From Schizophyllum amplum (Eukaryota; Basidiomycota; Agaricomycetes; Agaricales; Schizophyllaceae): a DNA stretch of 14,256 nt. Location of the stretch: positions 1-14,256 of the forward strand of contig VDMD01000293.1 of assembly GCA_007026445.1 (NCBI GenBank), given 5' to 3'. The notes beneath the pieces were generated by a model. That model saw only the letters and a program-made list of their open reading frames with translations, did not search any database and was not told the origin of the DNA. Numbering within the stretch: the stretch's first letter is position 1; every line of letters begins with the position of its first letter. This document shows, in pieces, positions 1-10,004 of this stretch. The position numbers and the translations under genes are program-made.

Positions 1-2
1 GT

Positions 3-742
3 GGTCTTGTTTACTCCACTGCGTTCAGCTCGAGCGGCGATGAGTACACGCAGATGATCGAGTGGCACAAGTATGTCTCGTCTATGTTCTGCTCTCGCCA
101 ATGCTCATGTTCATACAGCTTCATGGGTGGCAACGCGTTCTGCTTCAAGGTTTGCGACCCGTCCAACGAGCACGCCGCGGACTTCTGCCAGCACATCTAC
201 GATCGTATCGGCTGCGCGTACAACGCCCCCAACAACGCTCAGGACAACGTCTTCGAGTCTTGCGAGGGTGACGTCCAGGACTACCCGGGTGTCTACACCG
301 GCGAGGATGGCCAAGTTACCACACACTACACCCAGCCCCCTGAGTCGCTTGGTGCCATCACGACCATGCCGTACCAGCCCAAGGTCCCCGCCTCGTCTAA
401 CTGCCAGACCTTCACCAGCGCGACCTTTACTCCGCCCTCGCCTCCGTCAGCGCCGACCCGCAACAGCGCGGCCTCGAGCCCGCCACGGGCGACTCCTCGT
501 CTGCCGCTTCGGGCTCGCACGCTGCCTCTTCGGGCACTGGCACTGCTACTCGTGGCGCGGCTACTCATGCTGCCGCCAGCGTACTGGCGCTGCCGCGGAG
601 GCTTCGGGCAGCAACGCGGCGATGGGTTTTCCGTGGAGGCGCTGATGGCGCTGTGTGGAGTGGCCTCCTGTGGGCTGGTGTCGCGGCTGTCGCTGTGCCG
701 TTGGCGTTATGGCGTAGGCTCCTCTGTCGGCTGAGGGACTGA
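3..742 (+). CDS. Macrofage-activating-glycoprotein-like secreted protein, 3' part, reading frame broken
   Basis: The 5' end lies outside the window. The first visible codons read GLVYSTAFSSSG, then an exon ends at base 70. A 48-nt intron (71-118, GTATGT...TACAG) joins to codons reading HNFMGGNAFCFKVCDPSN. The Cys-rich core continues through CQHIYDRIGCAYNAP, FESCEGDVQDYPGVYT and YTQPPESLG to ASSNCQTFTSAT. This matches basidiomycete proteins annotated as macrofage activating glycoprotein, which are secreted, have Ser/Thr/Gly-rich tails and no established enzymatic role. After base 424 the expected tail is spread over other frames: frame 2 for 425-580 (LYSALASVSAD...), frame 1 for about 583-630 (SGSNAAMGF), then frame 2 again from 632 (RGGADGAVWSGLL...) to the TGA at 740-742. 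The last stretch is hydrophobic, like a GPI-anchor signal or a terminal membrane segment. Three one-base indels would explain this: pseudogene decay or sequence error. The family call is firm; the state of the gene is uncertain. Confidence 0.82.
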
Positions 743-1494
743 TTCATGGTCAGTTGTACACGACTGGCATGCTTCTGATATTGGTGGGATTTGAGGTCAT
801 ACCTGTCTTACATGACCATGGACGATCTTACGGCAGTGTATCTCTCAGGTTTCTTCATCTGGTTATTCGTACGGACTGCGCGCGTTTGCAGAATTACTGT
901 TACCGTAGCATGTTCTTGCATATAAACGTCCACGCATGTCGCCTGCTGTCTGCCTGCCTATCTCCCCCTCACATTCCTACTTAAGTGGAAGCCGCTGCGG
1001 CAATCGCTGTCTGTGCCAACTTTGCGACTCTGGCGTCTATTTGGACACGGGGCCTTCCCCTTATGATCCGCTCTACTGTTGAGTACGTTGAGTGTTCACT
1101 GTTCAGAGCCCAGGTTCAGCCCTGCCCCTGAATGCTAAGTCACAGGATCAGCACGTGTTGATTTTTCCGCATCCAGACAAGGCATTTATTGATGTCCTTT
1201 GTCCAGTTGAAGCAAATGAGCTCTCCTCATTACGACGTTTTCCACTCTTCTGAGCAACTTCTGAGCTCCGAATGTGCCATAGAGTTCAAAGCTCAGCGCG
1301 GCGGACGGGCGGTCGAGCGAGGTCGGGCGATAGATTACCTGATCATGGCTGTGGCAAGATACATAAGTAAGGAGAGGGAGGGCAAATGCAGTGCTTTCTC
1401 TCTAAAATCGGTACAGCGCGAACAACTCTCAGGTGCGTGGCGAGCGGTGAAGCGAGCGACAACGTATTGATCGTTCTGTAGACACTTGCCAACG
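743..1494. other. Intergenic region with presumed promoter of the BTB gene
   Basis: There are about 750 bases with no convincing gene. Short open frames here lack codon bias and any recognisable motif. An E-box CACGTG lies at 1152-1157, and an AT-richer stretch around 1358-1372 (ACATAAGTAAGG) could serve as a core promoter element for the gene starting at 1495. Nothing else is recognised. Confidence 0.5.
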
Positions 1495-2590
1495 ATGGCC
1501 TTCCTAAATAATCACCAAGCTATCCAACCGTTCGACGACGACCATGCGGATGGGCTGGACACCGACTTTCTCTCAAGCATGGTCCACTGGGACGCCTATG
1601 CAGGGTCCTCGATAGAACCTCTCGATGTCTCTCCCATGCACAGCGCTTCGAATGAATTCGGAGCCCTCACTCCCGACATCCAGCGGTCGTCTATCGCACC
1701 GGCGCCATACGTCGTATCTACCGCATTCAACGCCAACACATGCCCGGGGGCATGCAATCACCCGCCCGACCTCGACCTTGTATCCTCAGACGACGTCCAT
1801 TTCTCTGTCAGCTGCGACATGCTCAGGCTGTCTTCCTGCAATGGCTTCGCAGGTAGCGCCCTGGCACCGCTCTCCTCACCCTGTATCCTCTCCTGTGTAT
1901 ATGTCGAGGACGACGGCAACGTGCTCAACATTATATTGCACGTCGCCTACGGCGCATCCTTTGCCTTATTTACTCCCACCTTCCAGACGCTTGCCAGCGT
2001 CATACGCCGACTGTCCGCGTACGGCTTGGACCCCAAGGCGTGCGTATTCCCTGGCAGTGTCTTCTTCGACTTACTCCGTTCGCACGCCGCGCTCACGCCG
2101 CTGAAGGTGTACTGCGTGGCTGGTGCGCATGACCTCGATGGACTCGCGCAGATCGCGTCCGGGTACCTGCTCTCTTACCCACTATACAGCGTCACAGACG
2201 CGGAAGCAGAGGAGATGGGCGCGCTATACCTCAAGCGATTGTTTCTACTGCATCACAGCCGGATCGAGGCGCTGAAGAGCTTGTTGGAGCAGCCGCCTCA
2301 TTTTCACCCAGAAGCTGTCACGTGTAGCTTCACCGCGCAGAAGGGCATAGCGTGCGCGTGGGCGAATGCGGTGACACTTCTGGTATTGGATGCGAAGCCA
2401 GGTGAGTATATCATGATGGATAGAGCATGAGATGCTAATGACTTTACGCCCAGATATGCTGGCCAGCGTACTGCAGAAGAAGCTTGGTAAGTTGAAGGAC
2501 GGCGTCTCATGCAGCGAGTGTAACAAGATGATTGACGCGAGAGTGTGGACCGCTGCTGTCGATTGGACAATGACATCCGTGAGTATCTGA
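1495..2590 (+). CDS. BTB/POZ-like domain protein, basidiomycete uncharacterised family
   Basis: The first ATG in the long frame is at 1495; the preceding TTG is not a likely eukaryotic start. Exon 1 is 1495-2401. A 52-nt intron (2402-2453, GTGAGT...GCTAAT...CAG) leads to exon 2, 2454-2590, giving about 347 residues. The first 95 residues are polar and probably disordered. From about residue 97 it reads SSDDVHFSVSCDML, then VLNIILHVAYG, YCVAGAHDLDGLAQIASGYL and MGALYLKRLFLLHHSRIEAL. This is the arrangement of BTB/POZ-like proteins that are expanded in Agaricomycetes: a DV.F..H-type strand, a helix with ILH..Y, and later helices with a LA....Y segment. The last exon carries an SCSECNKM Cys pair typical of their tails. 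BTB domains mediate dimerisation and often cullin-3 recruitment; the partner here is unknown. The 3' end is the softest part, since a further short exon cannot be excluded. Confidence 0.72.
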
Positions 2591-2910
2591 GATTGTTGCG
2601 GTGCTAGATATTCTAAAAAACGCCATAACCCCTTGTGGGATGGTGCTTATTTCCTTCGTATGTACCCTTCTTGCTATTATACATGATATCCCACGTCTCA
2701 ATACCCCGCGCTGTACTTGTATAAGATAACTGTGAATACACATCGTGCTTTTACTTTCCGCGAATTTCGCTTGGAACTAGAGAAATCAGGGATGTGTTTT
2801 TGAGTGCGCTGGCAAGATAGCGAGGCTGTACATCGGAAAGAGTACGCGACAGGTGGAAGCTGGGCCTGAAGGCAGTCCGGATAACGAACATGTTCAAGCG
2901 TGAGTACAAT
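2591..2910. other. Convergent intergenic region (3' UTRs)
   Basis: About 320 bases lie between the stop of the BTB gene (+) and the stop of the HAD-terpene cyclase gene (-). The part from 2620 to 2750 is AT-richer, as expected for 3' untranslated and polyadenylation sequence. No gene, RNA or repeat is recognised. Confidence 0.5.
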
Positions 2911-4510
2911 TTAGATGCTGTTGTGCGTATGCTCGCGGGTGCGGTATAGTGAAGACCGGCCTGCAGTAATGGGATGCGAGATTTTCGACCCAACGTTGAT
3001 CTTCGATGCGCGGATGGCATTGATGGCGAGCGCCGTGGTGAAGCCTGTTCGTCACTCTCAGTAACAATGCAAGCCTTTCGAACAATGCTTACCTCTGTTT
3101 GCTATCAGCACTCCGTTCTTCCCATACTTGTAAAACCATCCGTTTTCCCAGCCGCCGTCCACCTGCTGCATCTCAAGAAGTCTATGGACGTCTGCAGCAG
3201 CGTCGACGCCGGATGCCTGACAACTGATGATACGCATAGCCAGCGTTAGAGCGTCAGCAGGCATGTTGACACGTTCGCGGCACCGCTCTTCGTATAATGC
3301 GCCCAAGCGCTGTCGTACTGCGTCAGATACAGAAAGAAGGCGACCAAGGAAGCTGTGAAAGAAGGTAAGTCGATATGCAAGTGTCATACCCATGTGTGGC
3401 ACCGACGTACTAGAGGAATGCTTCAGCGGGCTCGTAATATCGCGTGCCGTGCAGATATGCGCGATGGCGAAGAACTGCCTCGACCCAGTCAAGCGTCTCC
3501 GCGAGTTCGTGACCCCGCCCATTGAGGTGGAAAAAACATAGCGCGTTTACGCACACGACCGGGTCAACCCGCGGGCGCGAAGAATCGAAGTACACCTGCA
3601 AGACACCGTCCGAACTTCGCAGGTGAAGTATGTCGTCCATCACTCGATGCTTTGTCGCCTCGGATATGCCCCTTGCCACGGTCATCCCGATAGAGGTGGT
3701 GTCGACGTCGAAGGGGAAGGAGCGCGTCGTGAGTTGGCCATCTGCGCGGAAGAAATTGAACGGTCCGTCGTACTTCGTATAATCCACGAGCGCGGGGTCG
3801 CCGAGCGCCTCGAGGATCAGCAGCTGCGCGAAATTTTCCTGAATCTCATGCCCGGTTGACGTGAAGGAGACGTGCCGCCCTGCGTGCTCGTGCATGAAGG
3901 CGAGCCCTCGCGAGACCGGATCGCCGCAGATATTCAGTAGCGCGCGTTCCACGCTCGAGAACTCGTCGTATACGACACCCTCCATCCCGAACGACCGTGC
4001 AGCTAGCACATTGTCGAACTTGTCGTCGACAAACACGGTACGCGTTGGGTCGACACCTGTCTGCGCGATCACGTGTCGGAAGAAGGCGAGGTCAGGCTTG
4101 CGCTGGCCGGCCTCCGCCGACGTGTACACGGCATCGAAGATGTCCCAGTCGGCGGACTTGGTGCGGAGGACGGACCAGTCTGGTGCAGAGATGTTGGACA
4201 TGGCAAACACCTTCCTCCCGTCGCGCTTCAGGTCTCGGATGAGGTCGACCATGAAGGGGCGACTGGAGAGGCTATCTCGCGCGCCCTGGAAGGCGACGGC
4301 GACGTCCTGGGCACCAAGGTCGAACTTGGAGGCGACCGCTTCGTAGGCCTCGTCCTCTGTTAGGCGGCCTCGTTCGTAATCGAACCAGGTAGGCGTCTGC
4401 AGAATGGCGTGAAGGGTCTTGGGTGGAACTTCGGTCGTCGTAGGCGCGTTCCAGGTAAAGAGGACGTCACCGAGATCAAAGATGAGAGCGTCGATCTTGG
4501 TGGAGATCAT
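2911..4510 (-). CDS. HAD-terpene cyclase (class II beta-domain) fusion, drimane-type sesquiterpene synthase-like
   Basis: The exons on the minus strand are 4510-3411, 3352-3093 and 3044-2911. The introns are 3353-3410 (GTACGT...CACAG) and 3045-3092 (GTAAGC...AACAG). The frame stays open for 497 residues to a TAA. The N-terminal half is a HAD domain: motif I DALIFDLGDV (D12), motif II FAMSNIS (S105), motif III QRKPD (K138) and motif IV VFVDDKFDN (D162/D163). The C-terminal half is a terpene-cyclase beta-type helical domain with the class II acid motif DVDTT (268-272) and a terminal DGGWENGWFYKYG segment. This fusion is known from fungal drimane/albicanyl synthases such as Aspergillus AstC, which protonate and cyclise farnesyl diphosphate. 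The HAD half may hydrolyse the resulting diphosphate. G14 replaces the Asp usually two residues after the nucleophile, so phosphatase activity is uncertain. Class is confident; the exact product cannot be read from sequence. Confidence 0.9.
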
Positions 4511-5516
4511 GGTGTCTTAGCCTAGGAGGAGGGTGAGCTCGACAACAAGGAGTGCGAACCTTTATGGAAGAACTGACGGCCAGGCGCAGCTGTTTTGTAA
4601 GCATACTTGAGCACAGAATCTGCCGGCGTTCGTCAGGTATTTTCAAAGGTGGCCTGTGCATACGCACGATGTAACTCGCCTCAACCGCAGGATGTGGACC
4701 ACGATAAAGATGGAGAATGCTGTTGCCGGCGACAGTACATCACCTCTCTTCAGTCAAACAGTGACTTTGTAGATATTTCCGCGCTACCGTACGCAGAAGA
4801 GCCATCGGCGTTCCCCCCAATTAGGAAAACCCGAGAATGCCGGCACAGCAACTGACGAAGCGGTCGGCGCAGGTACTCAAAGTACATGTAGACCAACTTG
4901 ACGAAAGCCTCGGAGAATGGGCTTTGACTCGATACACGCCAAACAGGCTGTGGCGCCGGTGCTGCCCTTCTCAGTTCCAGCCCGCCACTTCCTAGATCGG
5001 CATTCCAAGGGTACGGAGAAACACATGGCCGAGGAATTAAGACGAATTGAGTGTGATTGGACGTGATCGCCATCGTATACTTCGCTTGTGAGCCTACAGC
5101 GTCGACGCAGTCTTACATTGCGTGTGGCTGAGGTGAGTCCAAGAACTCCAATTAGCGTCGCATTAAATTCCGTGGTGAGCGGCTGAGGAGCCTAAGACGC
5201 GGAGTCACTGACATGAAGCAGTAGGGGCCCATTGCAGAAGTCGGCTTCTAGCTGAGTCCTGACCGTGAAGGTGACGGTCGCAACAAAAACACGGTGACGT
5301 GACATCCGATGGTGATGTTTGTTGTGTTTTATTTGACCGCAAGCGTGCAGTTGCGGCCCGAGCTTCCGATTCATACTAGGCGCGGCCTAACTTCAGTCTC
5401 TCACTTCTTTTCTCTAGTTGTCCGAGTCGTCTGCGTCAATCACCATCACCTTCTGACTCTCAGTCTGCTTGGCCCCCTCCCCTCCTCGAGCTCAATAATC
5501 GGGTTTATCAGCGTCT
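4511..5516. other. Divergent intergenic region between terpene cyclase and F-box genes
   Basis: About 1 kb carries the promoters of the two divergently transcribed genes. A C/T-rich stretch at 5401-5490 fits a fungal promoter or 5' UTR of the F-box gene. A 107-codon ATG-initiated frame on the minus strand (5073-4750) has no motif I recognise and unremarkable codon use, so it is not called as a gene. No repeats or RNA genes are seen. Confidence 0.5.
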
Positions 5517-7331
5517 ATGCATCAGGTGAAGACGTCAGTGGACTCATCAGCATTGTACAGGTACTAAAGTCAAAGATTTTTACAGACTTGCATACATGAC
5601 TACTGCGCGTGGAGGACCGCCGAACGACCGGCGCTTCCTTCGCACGATGCCATACCAGCCACCCATCCCGAGAGCAATGCCGCAGTCTTACACGCAGAGG
5701 CAGTTCTGCAGTGCGCGTCAGCAGCTCTTATCCGTGCCACCCAGCTGGTAAACCTCGACACTGGCAGCCAAGGTTCCCCCTCGGAGACAGCGGCGGCTCG
5801 GGCCCTCTATCGCGAACTGAGTGCCGAAGTCGAACGCATCGGCATCGCGAAACGCCGCGTCTCCGCCTTGAAGGAGGCCTACGCCGCCCTCGATGAGGAG
5901 CTATCCGCGCTTCGTCGCAGCATTTTGCGGCAGCTTATCCTCTACCGATCGCTCCTCACGCCCGTTCAGCGCCTGCCTTTGGAGCTGCTTTCGTACATCT
6001 TCACATGCGCTACAGACCTGCACGATCCCTTGGACCGCATTGACTTCGCGGGGACCCTAGCGTGCGTCTGCGACACGTGGCGCGCCGTCGCATACAGCAC
6101 ACCTTCATTATGGACGCACATCGGGATCGAACATATCTCAGCAGAGACTTGCACGGTCGATGTCAGGCTGCTCTCCATGTCCGGCGTGCTGCCGTTGGTC
6201 ATCTATCATGACTGTGCGTATGTACATGACGGGCTCGTGGAGACTGAGCTGCGGCTGGAGCAGCTGCTCATCTCGCTGAAGTCGCACTCGACACGCTGGG
6301 GATCTCTCACCTTGCACGCGCCTAGCTGGTTGTTCGGGGACCTCAATGCTATAGAACTGCCCTCACTGCAAGAGGCAATATTCGAGATCGACTGCTTTGT
6401 TTACGATTCTCAGCTTCCACGGATACTTGATTTCCTAGCCCAATCGCCCAGCCTCAGACGACTGGAGGTCGCTGCATACGGAACCGACAGTTACTCCGAA
6501 GATCCAAAGTCGACTTTCGCACTCCCCGCCCTTCGCAGACTCGCGACTCTCTCACTGGACATGCGGAACATGCATGTATCGGGGCCGGAAACATTCTCCA
6601 ATCTAACACAATGTGCCACGTCAATCACGCAGCTCAAGTTGAGTGTTCGTCTCACACATGCTCTGGCAGGACACGTCCACCTTCCCGTGCTGCGTGTCCT
6701 CGAACTTGGCAGCAGCGCAGCCAGAATCCTCGCGCATATCACTACTCCCCACCTGGAGGAGCTCAGCGTAAACAAGACCCTTCAGCTTCAGCAGTGGGAC
6801 CCCATGCCGATGCTCCTCGCATTCCTTACCCGGACGCAGCAGCTCCGCAGGCTGACGCTGGGCGACGTGTATACGGAGGACCGCACAACTTTCCTTGACT
6901 GCATGGAGCACATGGACGACCTCCGCGAGCTCTGCGTCATAGAAGATATGACCTCGTCACCGCTGTTGACGCAGGAGGCACTCGCTCGGATGACATGCGT
7001 CGATGCTCCTGCATCGCTGCAGCCCGTAGAAGAACCTGCGCTACCGTCACCCGAGGACAGTCCTACGTCGCTGCCGAGCGTTGGCAAGTTGGAGCCGCTA
7101 CTTCCATCTCTGACTGCGATCAAGGTCATGGTTCGCATGAGCGAAATCGGGCAGTGGACCAGGACAGGCAGTCGGATCGCGCTATACGAGATGTTGGCGT
7201 CCCGGCGGGAGACGCGCGTGCGCGGAACGCGCGTAGTAGCGGCGTTGGAGAACCTGGAGACCATAGTCGACACAGAGTGGGACAATGATGAGGATGTATG
7301 GGCATTGGTGGCTGGCCAGCGAATGACTTAG
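5517..7331 (+). CDS. F-box protein with N-terminal coiled coil and leucine-rich C-terminal region
   Basis: The long frame lacks any ATG for its first hundreds of bases, so an upstream exon is needed. The best model is exon 1 at 5517-5525 (ATG CAT CAG). A 60-nt intron follows (5526-5585, GTGAAG...TACTAAAG...TTTTTACAG, with a near-ideal branch site), then exon 2 at 5586-7331 in frame. The product is about 584 residues. An in-frame stop just upstream (5496-5498) limits the start. About residues 68-127 form an Ala/Leu/Glu/Arg-rich predicted coiled coil (LYRELSAEVERI, LDEELSALRRS). An F-box follows at about 132-178: RLPLELLSYIF, then LACVCDTWRAVAYSTPSLWTHI. The rest has spaced leucine-rich segments, and the C-terminus is acidic (DTEWDNDEDVW). 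F-box proteins pair with Skp1 in SCF ubiquitin ligases and select substrates through the C-terminal region. This architecture is heavily expanded in Agaricomycetes. The target is unknown. Confidence 0.85.
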
Positions 7332-7686
7332 AAACGACTATCATACGCCTCCTCTGCATCGCGGCCCGGACTTCCGAGCTAGGTGCGCCAACGATCTTTC
7401 TAGACGCTTTCACCTTCTGCTGTGCATGTGAACCACCATGTACTTAGCATCTGTGCTTTCCCACTGCAGGAAGGAAAAGAAATGTTGGTAATCCTGCGAT
7501 GCGAAGCCGCAATGAAGGACCATCGCCGAGTACAGTATGACCACCGAGGTCTGTCACTAGCCTGAGTAGCATGGACTTCAGTGTTCGAGGAGACGCGCGG
7601 CTTGTCCTAGTCCACTCTACTATATATCACAGTGTGAAGATCAGTATAGCCAAGTCATACATGATCTGCGCACATGCAACTCCGCG
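7332..7686. other. Convergent intergenic region
   Basis: About 355 bases lie between the F-box stop (+) and the transcription-factor stop (-). It is AT-richer in places (TACTATATATCAC near 7619-7631), as expected for 3' UTRs. No gene or repeat is recognised. Confidence 0.5.
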
Positions 7687-9194
7687 TCAGGATCCCCCGG
7701 CGCAAGCCGTATCACTGCGTGCCTCTGGATATAACCACTCTTCCCAATGCGACACGTCTAGGCTTGTATCGTGCAGCCCTCCCATGTCGAGGGCGCCTTG
7801 TTGAGGCATCCAATCCATCATCGTCGATGCATCCCATAGGTCGGGTGATGGGACGTCGAACGTCGGATATGACGGTTCCACCGTTCCCTTCATGGTATCC
7901 TCGGGATCGCCATAGCCGAATGTCTCGGACGTGCGCTCCTTAACCCGCGCCCGCAGCCTTTCGAGCTCTGCATCGATGGCGGAGATCGCGTCAAGGCGCT
8001 CGATGCCGATGAACGCGCTGAACTGGATCATCTCGCGTAGCCTGCAGTCCCTCAGCTCAGATGAATGCAATAGCCACATCCGAAACGCACCTCACAAGCG
8101 CTTCAGTACGTTCTTCCGCGCTGACTTGGTAGCCGCCCAACGAGCCATCGTCGATCGCAGCAGCCTGACACTCGAAGTCCGTCTGTCCCACGTCCTCTAC
8201 GAGCACTCTCGCCCATGCCTCGAACCCGCCAGCCTGGTTCAGCCCAAGCCAGTGCGTCACCACCACATCCCGCACGTCCGTGGTTGTGTCCACCACCGCA
8301 CGAACCGCGAGCGCCCGCGCCCGCACCCTCAGCTGTCCAATGAGCCCGCCTGCCCCGGCCGCGCGTGAGAACAGTGTGTTGTAGAGTGCGACCGCGACCG
8401 CGCAGCAGGGGAGACTAATGCTATGCAGGCATAAGCGTAGGCCTGGTCCGTCGCCGAAGCGGCGGGTGAAGCGGCGGTAGCGGGCGAGGTCGGCGTGGAA
8501 ATGCTCCGCGGCGGTGACCAGGCGGAGAACATGGAGGTCGTCGAGGGGGCCGTCGCGGACGGGGACTGGTGAGAGCACGTGAGTGAGGATTTGGATTGTG
8601 GAGGACGGCGTACCTGCTAACAACGTTTCGCAAACGTCGCGCATGAGGCGGATGCCGTGCGCGGTGACTGATTGATGACAGTTTAGACATTGGCGGGTAT
8701 ACGAACTGGAATACTTACACGAGCGTACGAGCTGGACGACGGCGACGTGTGGGGGGATGTGCTCTGCTTGCGAGAACATTTGGTCCAAGGAGGCCGGGCT
8801 CGGCCCGCAAATGAGCAACTCGTCGTATGTCGAGCTGCGTGCGCGGCGGGTGAGAACGTGCGACTTCGAACGACCACAAAACGTACAAAGGAAGACTCTT
8901 TCCCGCATTCATCGCATAGACGGCGAGGAGAGACTGCAACAAGATCAGCACAATCCGACGTCGCTGGTCCTGGCTGACTGACCAAGAAGCCGCGCCACTG
9001 CAGACAGGACGTGTCCCTTGAGGATATATCAGGCAGCTGGCAGACGGCTTCGATGACGCCGAGCTCGGAGAGCGTGCGCAGCTGCCACACTGCGGCGGCC
9101 GCCCACGGATGCGTGCCGTTCGGGGTGTAGGCTGTCTGATGCTCAGCACAACGGTATACGAGCAGAGAGATAGGCACTTACTCGAGGACCGTCC
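7687..9194 (-). CDS. Zn2Cys6 transcription factor, 3' exon block (exons 3-8; same gene as 12398-13260)
   Basis: The exons on the minus strand are 9194-9182 (13-nt microexon), 9131-8983, 8933-8887, 8834-8719, 8667-8091 and 8041-7687. The introns are 49-52 nt with good donors (GTAAGT, GTCAGT, GTACGT, GTAAGT, GTGCGT) and CAG acceptors. Every junction keeps one open frame. Readable segments are THPWAAAAVWQLRTLSELG, SLLAVYAMNAGKSLPFSTYD, ELLICGPSPASLDQMFSQ, AHGIRLMRDVCETLLA, ALAVRAVVDTTTDVRDVVV and GGFEAWARVLVED, ending near MGGLHDTSLDVSHWEEWL. These match the regulatory (fungal_trans-like) half of polypore Zn2Cys6 proteins. The upstream exons with the DNA-binding domain lie 3.2 kb away, beyond a transposon-bearing intron. 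Gene finders may report this block as a separate hypothetical gene. Spliced with the other block it totals 2,076 coding bases (691 residues) after discounting one inserted base. Confidence 0.82.
9182..9194 (-). other. 13-nt microexon of the transcription-factor gene
   Basis: On the minus strand a TTATTGGTAG acceptor is followed by 13 bases and then a consensus GTAAGT donor. The upstream exon ends in phase 0 after ...SCFLLNILD. The microexon adds GRSS plus one base, completed by CC of the next exon to give T. Without it the flanking exons do not join in frame. Confidence 0.65.
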
Positions 9195-9207
9195 CTACCA
9201 ATAAGTA

Positions 9208-9219
9208 GATACGACCCAG
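9208..9219 (+). repeat. Left copy of 12-bp flanking direct repeat (candidate target-site duplication)
   Basis: GATACGACCCAG matches GATACGGCCCGG at 12368-12379 at 10 of 12 positions. It resembles the terminal-repeat core, so it could be element-derived rather than a true target duplication. Confidence 0.4.
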
Positions 9220-9225
9220 TCCTGG

Positions 9226-9254
9226 CAGGGGGTCGTATTCCAATATTGCCCAGC
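9226..9254 (+). repeat. Left terminal inverted repeat
   Basis: It starts CAGGGGGTCGTATTCC and ends ATTGCCCAGC. Its reverse complement matches 12321-12349 with a single A/G difference at 9242. Confidence 0.85.
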
Positions 9255-9283
9255 AGTACAGGGACTGTACTGCTGGGCAATAT
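9243..9283. repeat. Perfect 19-bp fold-back hairpin at left end
   Basis: The arms 9243-9261 (ATATTGCCCAGCAGTACAG) and 9265-9283 are exact inverted copies around a 3-nt GGA spacer. The outer arm overlaps the terminal repeat. Confidence 0.9.
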
Positions 9284-9462
9284 CTCATTACAGCCCTTCG
9301 CCTTTTTAGTAATACAGGCATATATTGATCTGTATTCTTACCTACATATACCTGGGTTAAATTGTTGGTAGCTGAGCGCTGATCGTGCGCCACCTGCGTC
9401 AGCAATTTCCCTGCCCGCCGCGACACGTGCGCACAGCCACGCGCTCGGCTGGTACGGCCCAA

Positions 9463-9485
9463 CCGCCGCCGCCGCCGCCGCCGCC
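9463..9485 (+). repeat. (CCG)n trinucleotide tract
   Basis: There are more than seven uninterrupted CCG units, continuing into a C/G-only stretch to about 9510. It lies inside the transposon. Apparent Ala/Arg-rich or Gly-rich open frames here are by-products of the repeat. Confidence 0.9.
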
Positions 9486-9672
9486 CCCGCCGCGCCCCGC
9501 CGCTCGTACCGCCCCGCCCCCTTCCTCGCCCCCCTTTCCCACACCCTTGTGACGCGTCATTCCCCAGCTGCGCCCTGGCAGCGCTGCCCTGGGCCTCCTT
9601 TGGAATGCGCTCCGATCGCCGCTCCTTGTCCCGCGCCGTCATCAGCACCGCCGGCGTCTAATCCGCCCTCGC

Positions 9673-9981
9673 TCATCGCCATCGCATGGGCCGCCGCATG
9701 GTAGTCCTGTCCTCGAGGTCGCGCTGAAAGCTGACACGCAACCTATCAACGTGCACGTCCACGCCCTTCACAACTACGCGCTTGATCGACAAAACTTCAC
9801 CGCCGCTGACGACGCGGGCGATCGCGCCCGCGGCACGACCCCATCCACCTTCCTCGACCTCACACACCGCCTCCATGCCCCTCTCAATGACGGACTCCCC
9901 ACTATACCCCGAGACAGACGCGTCCCCGCCGTATGCGCCGCGACGACATCGCAGGGCGGCGCGTACGCGGCGGATCAACAA
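9673..9981 (-). other. Coding-like fragment inside the transposon, unidentified
   Basis: The minus strand stays open and shows GC-ending codon preference through segments such as SGESVIERGMEAV, VVSGGEVLSIKRVVV and DVHVDRLRVSFQRDLEDR, then stops abruptly at MRW. It has no convincing ATG start, and I recognise no family. It could be an exon fragment captured by the element or a chance frame in GC-rich DNA. It is immediately preceded on its strand by a CACGTG-containing palindrome (9983-10004). Confidence 0.25.
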
Positions 9982-9982
9982 T

Positions 9983-10004
9983 GATCACGTGATATCACGC
10001 GATC
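9983..10004. repeat. Near-perfect palindrome containing an E-box
   Basis: GATCACGTGAT is followed directly by ATCACGCGATC, an inverted copy with one mismatch. CACGTG lies at 9986-9991. Its function is unknown. Confidence 0.6.

Noticed and set aside
754..984. 76-codon plus-strand frame after the glycoprotein gene
   Set aside because: It has AT-richer composition, no coding bias and no motif, and most likely lies in the 3' UTR.
4750..5073. 107-codon ATG-initiated minus-strand frame upstream of the terpene cyclase
   Set aside because: It has no recognisable motif, no intron signals, no clear codon preference, and lies within the divergent promoter region.
8834..8933. Apparent frameshift in the 3' half of the regulator
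   Set aside because: It is explained by a 52-nt intron (8835-8886, GTACGT...CGCAG) that joins SLPF to STYDELL in frame.
9178..9648. 156-codon minus-strand frame spanning the left transposon end
   Set aside because: It is Arg/Gly-rich from the CCG tract and reads through the terminal hairpin into the microexon, so it is not a plausible gene.
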